From an uncultured Fodinibius sp. (GTDB lineage Bacteria > Bacteroidota > Rhodothermia > Balneolales > Balneolaceae): DNA of 64,000 bases. The stretch covers positions 1 through 64,000 of the forward strand of contig CAJXMW010000002.1 in the NCBI GenBank assembly GCA_913056235.1, written 5' to 3'. The notes below the pieces were generated by a model. It had not been told where the DNA came from and ran no database searches. It saw only the letters and a list, made by a program, of their open reading frames with translations. This document shows, piece after piece, positions 61,674-64,000 of the stretch; position 1 is the first letter of the stretch; every line of letters begins with the position of its first letter. The translations under genes and the position numbers were made by a program.

Positions 61674-63284
61674 ATGACAAATTTTAAAAAGAATTTCGTC
61701 GCTGTCTTTGTGCTGTTCTTATGTGGCGTGTTGACATTTCCGGCTGTTGCCCAGGATGATCATGCGCACATTAAAATAGATGTTGAGCGTACCATCGGAG
61801 AAGTCGATTCCCTGATATATGGCAACTTCCTGGAGCATCTCGGACGTGCCGTGTATGGCGGCGCATACGATCCGGATTCGCCTAAGGCCAATGATAAAGG
61901 ATTTCGCAAGGATGTAATTAAGGCCTCAAAAGAGCTCAACGTTACACAGTTGCGCTATCCCGGCGGTAACTTTTCATCCAACTATCACTGGAAGGATGGG
62001 GTTGGGCCGGAGGATGAACGCCCCAATCGCATGGAACTGGCATGGAGTCGACTGGAATCCAATCACTTTGGAACCAACGAGTTTATGGAGTTTACCCGGG
62101 CGGTTGATGCCAAGCCATACTTTACTGTTAATATGGGCACCGGCAGCATGACCGAAGCACAGCAATGGGTAGAATATACCAATGTGGAATCTGGTCCCTA
62201 CTATGCCGAGCTTCGCAAGAAGCATGGTTACGAAGAGCCCTGGAATATCAAATATTGGAGCTTGGGCAATGAGATGGATGGTTTCTGGCAGATCGGGCAT
62301 CTTAACGCTACGGACTACGCTAAAAAAGCGCGCGAAACGGCCAAAGTGATGCGTTTGACTGATCCCAGTATTGAGTTAATCGCGGCAGGTGCCTCCAACT
62401 TTCGTCCCGATGCCAACCCTATGCACTGGAATCGCGTGGTGCTCGAAGAGCTGAAAAATGTGGTCGATTACCTGGCCTTGCATATTTATGTGGGCAATCC
62501 TGATGACAATTATTACAACTTTATGTCCACGCCGCTGGTGCTCGAGGAGCGCACTAAAATTGTGGAAGGCATGATTCGTGATGTGATGAGCCGTGCCGAC
62601 CGTGGTGATCGTCCGCCTGTTAAAATTGCCTGGGACGAATGGAATGTATGGTATCGAGCTCGTGCTGGCGATTCCATGACCGGTGACCGGGCGCTGGAAG
62701 AAAAGTATAACCTGGAAGATGCGCTGGTTGTGGCTGGATTTTTGAACGCTTTTGTCCGCAATGCGGATGTCGTGAAGATGGCCAATATGGCGCAGCTGGT
62801 AAATGTGATTGCGCCTATTTTTACTAACGGAGACGATATGTATAAGCAGACGACCTATTATCCGCTTCAGCTGTTCTCTGAGTACACCTACGGCACAGCG
62901 CTGGATGTGTATGTGGATTCGGAAACCTATGATACTGACCAGTTTTTTATTGGACTGGGCGAATCACAGACCCAGCAGGATAACGTGCCGTATCTTGATG
63001 TTTCGGCATCCTACAAGGATAATGGCGAAGTAATTATCAACGTGGTGAACCGGCATAAGGACCAAGCGATTACTACCGATATTATATCGCAGAAAGGAGA
63101 ATTTAGTGGTGAGTTCGAGGTATATGAAGTAAACGGACCGGATGTAAAAGCCAACAACAATTTTAAGGAAACGAAGGTGAAAACTGAGAAGAAATCCTCC
63201 ATTCAGGCTGATGGTTCTGAAATTACATATTCCTTCCCAGCTCACTCGTACACGTTGATTAAAGGAAAAATTAAAACAGAGTAA
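61674..63284 (+). CDS. GH51 alpha-L-arabinofuranosidase, secreted
   Basis: 536 aa with a signal peptide ending AVAQ (about residue 27). The acid/base is Glu200 in WSLGNEMDG and the nucleophile Glu322 in AWDEWNVWYR. Further landmarks are YGNFLEHLGRAVYGG and LRYPGGNFSSNYHWKDGVGP. The C-terminal beta domain ends SYTLIKGKI. It releases alpha-linked arabinose from arabinan or arabinoxylan side chains, complementing GH127. Confidence 0.94.
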   Translation: MTNFKKNFVAVFVLFLCGVLTFPAVAQDDHAHIKIDVERTIGEVDSLIYGNFLEHLGRAVYGGAYDPDSPKANDKGFRKDVIKASKELNVTQLRYPGGNFSSNYHWKDGVGPEDERPNRMELAWSRLESNHFGTNEFMEFTRAVDAKPYFTVNMGTGSMTEAQQWVEYTNVESGPYYAELRKKHGYEEPWNIKYWSLGNEMDGFWQIGHLNATDYAKKARETAKVMRLTDPSIELIAAGASNFRPDANPMHWNRVVLEELKNVVDYLALHIYVGNPDDNYYNFMSTPLVLEERTKIVEGMIRDVMSRADRGDRPPVKIAWDEWNVWYRARAGDSMTGDRALEEKYNLEDALVVAGFLNAFVRNADVVKMANMAQLVNVIAPIFTNGDDMYKQTTYYPLQLFSEYTYGTALDVYVDSETYDTDQFFIGLGESQTQQDNVPYLDVSASYKDNGEVIINVVNRHKDQAITTDIISQKGEFSGEFEVYEVNGPDVKANNNFKETKVKTEKKSSIQADGSEITYSFPAHSYTLIKGKIKTE

Positions 63285-63386
63285 CTTCCCTCATATGACG
63301 GTGGACACGTCTACATTGGTCTTGGCTTTGAGCCGGGATCAGTGTAGGCGCTACTACTCAACTGGAGTTACGATAATGTAATAGAC

Positions 63387-64000
63387 ATGAAATTTCTCAA
63401 GCTGACATGTATTGGGATTTTTGCTCTGGCCGTTCTTGGCAGTTGTGGCGGCTCTACGGCCGTTGATGATGACGGTGAGGAGGAAGAACAGCAGGAAGAA
63501 GTTGAAAACTTTGACGGTCCCACTTATGACGATGATTACACCGATATTTCGGCCTGGGAGGATCGTTCGGAATGGAATATGGCCAATGTACACGATCCCA
63601 CCGTCGTAAAAGACGGGGAATACTATTATATGTATCAGACCAATGCCTCGTATGGAAACGTACATGTCGGACATGGCTTTTATCCGTATCGCCGATCCAA
63701 AGATTTGGTTAACTGGGATTTTCAGGGCGCAGCTTTTTCGCAAGTGCCGTCTTGGGTCAAAGATTCGCTAAATAGCAAGCGGGCTTCCATGGATCCGCCG
63801 TTGGATCCCATAGAAGATCCCGATTATGGCTTTTGGGCCCCTCATATTACAAAGGTAAATGGGACCTACAGGTTGTATTACAGCGTTGTAGTTCAGAATC
63901 CCATTAAGGGGTCTGATCCCAATGAATACTGGACTGAACGGGCCTTTATTGGGTTAGCTGAAACCGACGATCTTTCGTCAAATGACTGGGAAGACAAGGG
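63387..64000 (+). CDS. GH43-family arabinanase/glycosidase lipoprotein, 5' part
   Basis: The open frame runs off the window; 204 codons are visible. A lipobox (AVLGSC, Cys20) anchors the protein, then an Asp/Glu-rich linker (about 27-60). The five-bladed propeller begins with ANVHDPTVVKDGEYYYMYQTN, where Asp70 is the expected catalytic base, and continues with DYGFWAPHITKVNGTYRLYYS. This fits arabinan endo-1,5-alpha-L-arabinosidases or related GH43 enzymes. It completes an arabinan-directed set with GH51 and GH127. Confidence 0.88.
   Translation, partial: MKFLKLTCIGIFALAVLGSCGGSTAVDDDGEEEEQQEEVENFDGPTYDDDYTDISAWEDRSEWNMANVHDPTVVKDGEYYYMYQTNASYGNVHVGHGFYPYRRSKDLVNWDFQGAAFSQVPSWVKDSLNSKRASMDPPLDPIEDPDYGFWAPHITKVNGTYRLYYSVVVQNPIKGSDPNEYWTERAFIGLAETDDLSSNDWEDK

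Noticed and set aside
1-64000. CRISPR arrays, tRNA genes, transposases, phage integrases
   Set aside because: None could be seen on reading both strands; small RNA genes without strong structure could have escaped notice.

Overview
The window looks like a chromosomal segment of a Bacteroidota/Balneolota-type bacterium, possibly a Balneolaceae-like, mildly halophilic aerobe. Supporting signs are a SusC/SusD pair feeding glycoside hydrolases, giant two-component-propeller histidine kinases, a fused alpha/beta E1 of a branched-chain 2-oxoacid dehydrogenase, promoter boxes of TAnnTTT type, and many Asp/Glu-rich proteins. The placement rests on gene content only and is moderate in confidence.

Layout. 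1-313: 3' end of a 23S rRNA gene, a 5S rRNA gene and the rRNA terminator. 456-8533: acyl-CoA dehydrogenase, a zinc-ligand-less sirtuin, an SGNH hydrolase, a secreted hypothetical protein, an SDR, a HisC-type aminotransferase and the fused E1. 8723-16708: three consecutive sensor kinases sharing the same HisKA_2 core, with no response regulator beside them. 16719-17098: a badly decayed AlkD-type DNA-alkylation-repair pseudogene. 17109-27756 (minus strand): a long phenylacetate degradation operon (paaA-B-C-D, a small secreted protein, paaG-H-I-J-Y-Z and a further enoyl-CoA hydratase). Divergent from it lie hppD and hmgA for tyrosine/homogentisate breakdown. 30580-38604: a methyltransferase pseudogene, a 2H phosphoesterase, a subtilase lipoprotein, a membrane-anchored Pcm, an acyl-CoA synthetase, an unknown protein and a dead four-helix-bundle (23S-IVS type) gene. 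38632-48020: a beta-oxidation block (thioesterase, acyl-CoA ligase, fadN, fadA, SDR) interrupted by a GLUG-repeat lipoprotein. 48024-54374: a Gfo/Idh-like protein, PspC, a phosphatidylcholine-synthase-like enzyme, a BlaI/M56 sensor pair with a candidate operator, a LOG-like protein and an FeS-type photolyase. 54641-64000: an arabinan/arabinoside utilisation locus (SusC, SusD, GH127, GH51, partial GH43).

How it fits together. The paa, hppD/hmgA and fad genes make this a catabolic region for aromatic amino acids, phenylacetate and fatty acids, all draining to acetyl-CoA and TCA intermediates. The arabinose locus at the right end supplies a separate carbon source.

The most unusual structure is not in the genes. 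Most of the spacers inside the paa operon, and several elsewhere, are filled by imperfect hairpins from at least six unrelated sequence families. One of these families also brackets the dead four-helix-bundle gene as two separated arms. This suggests that the compact hairpins could be empty or non-autonomous relatives of small mobile elements.
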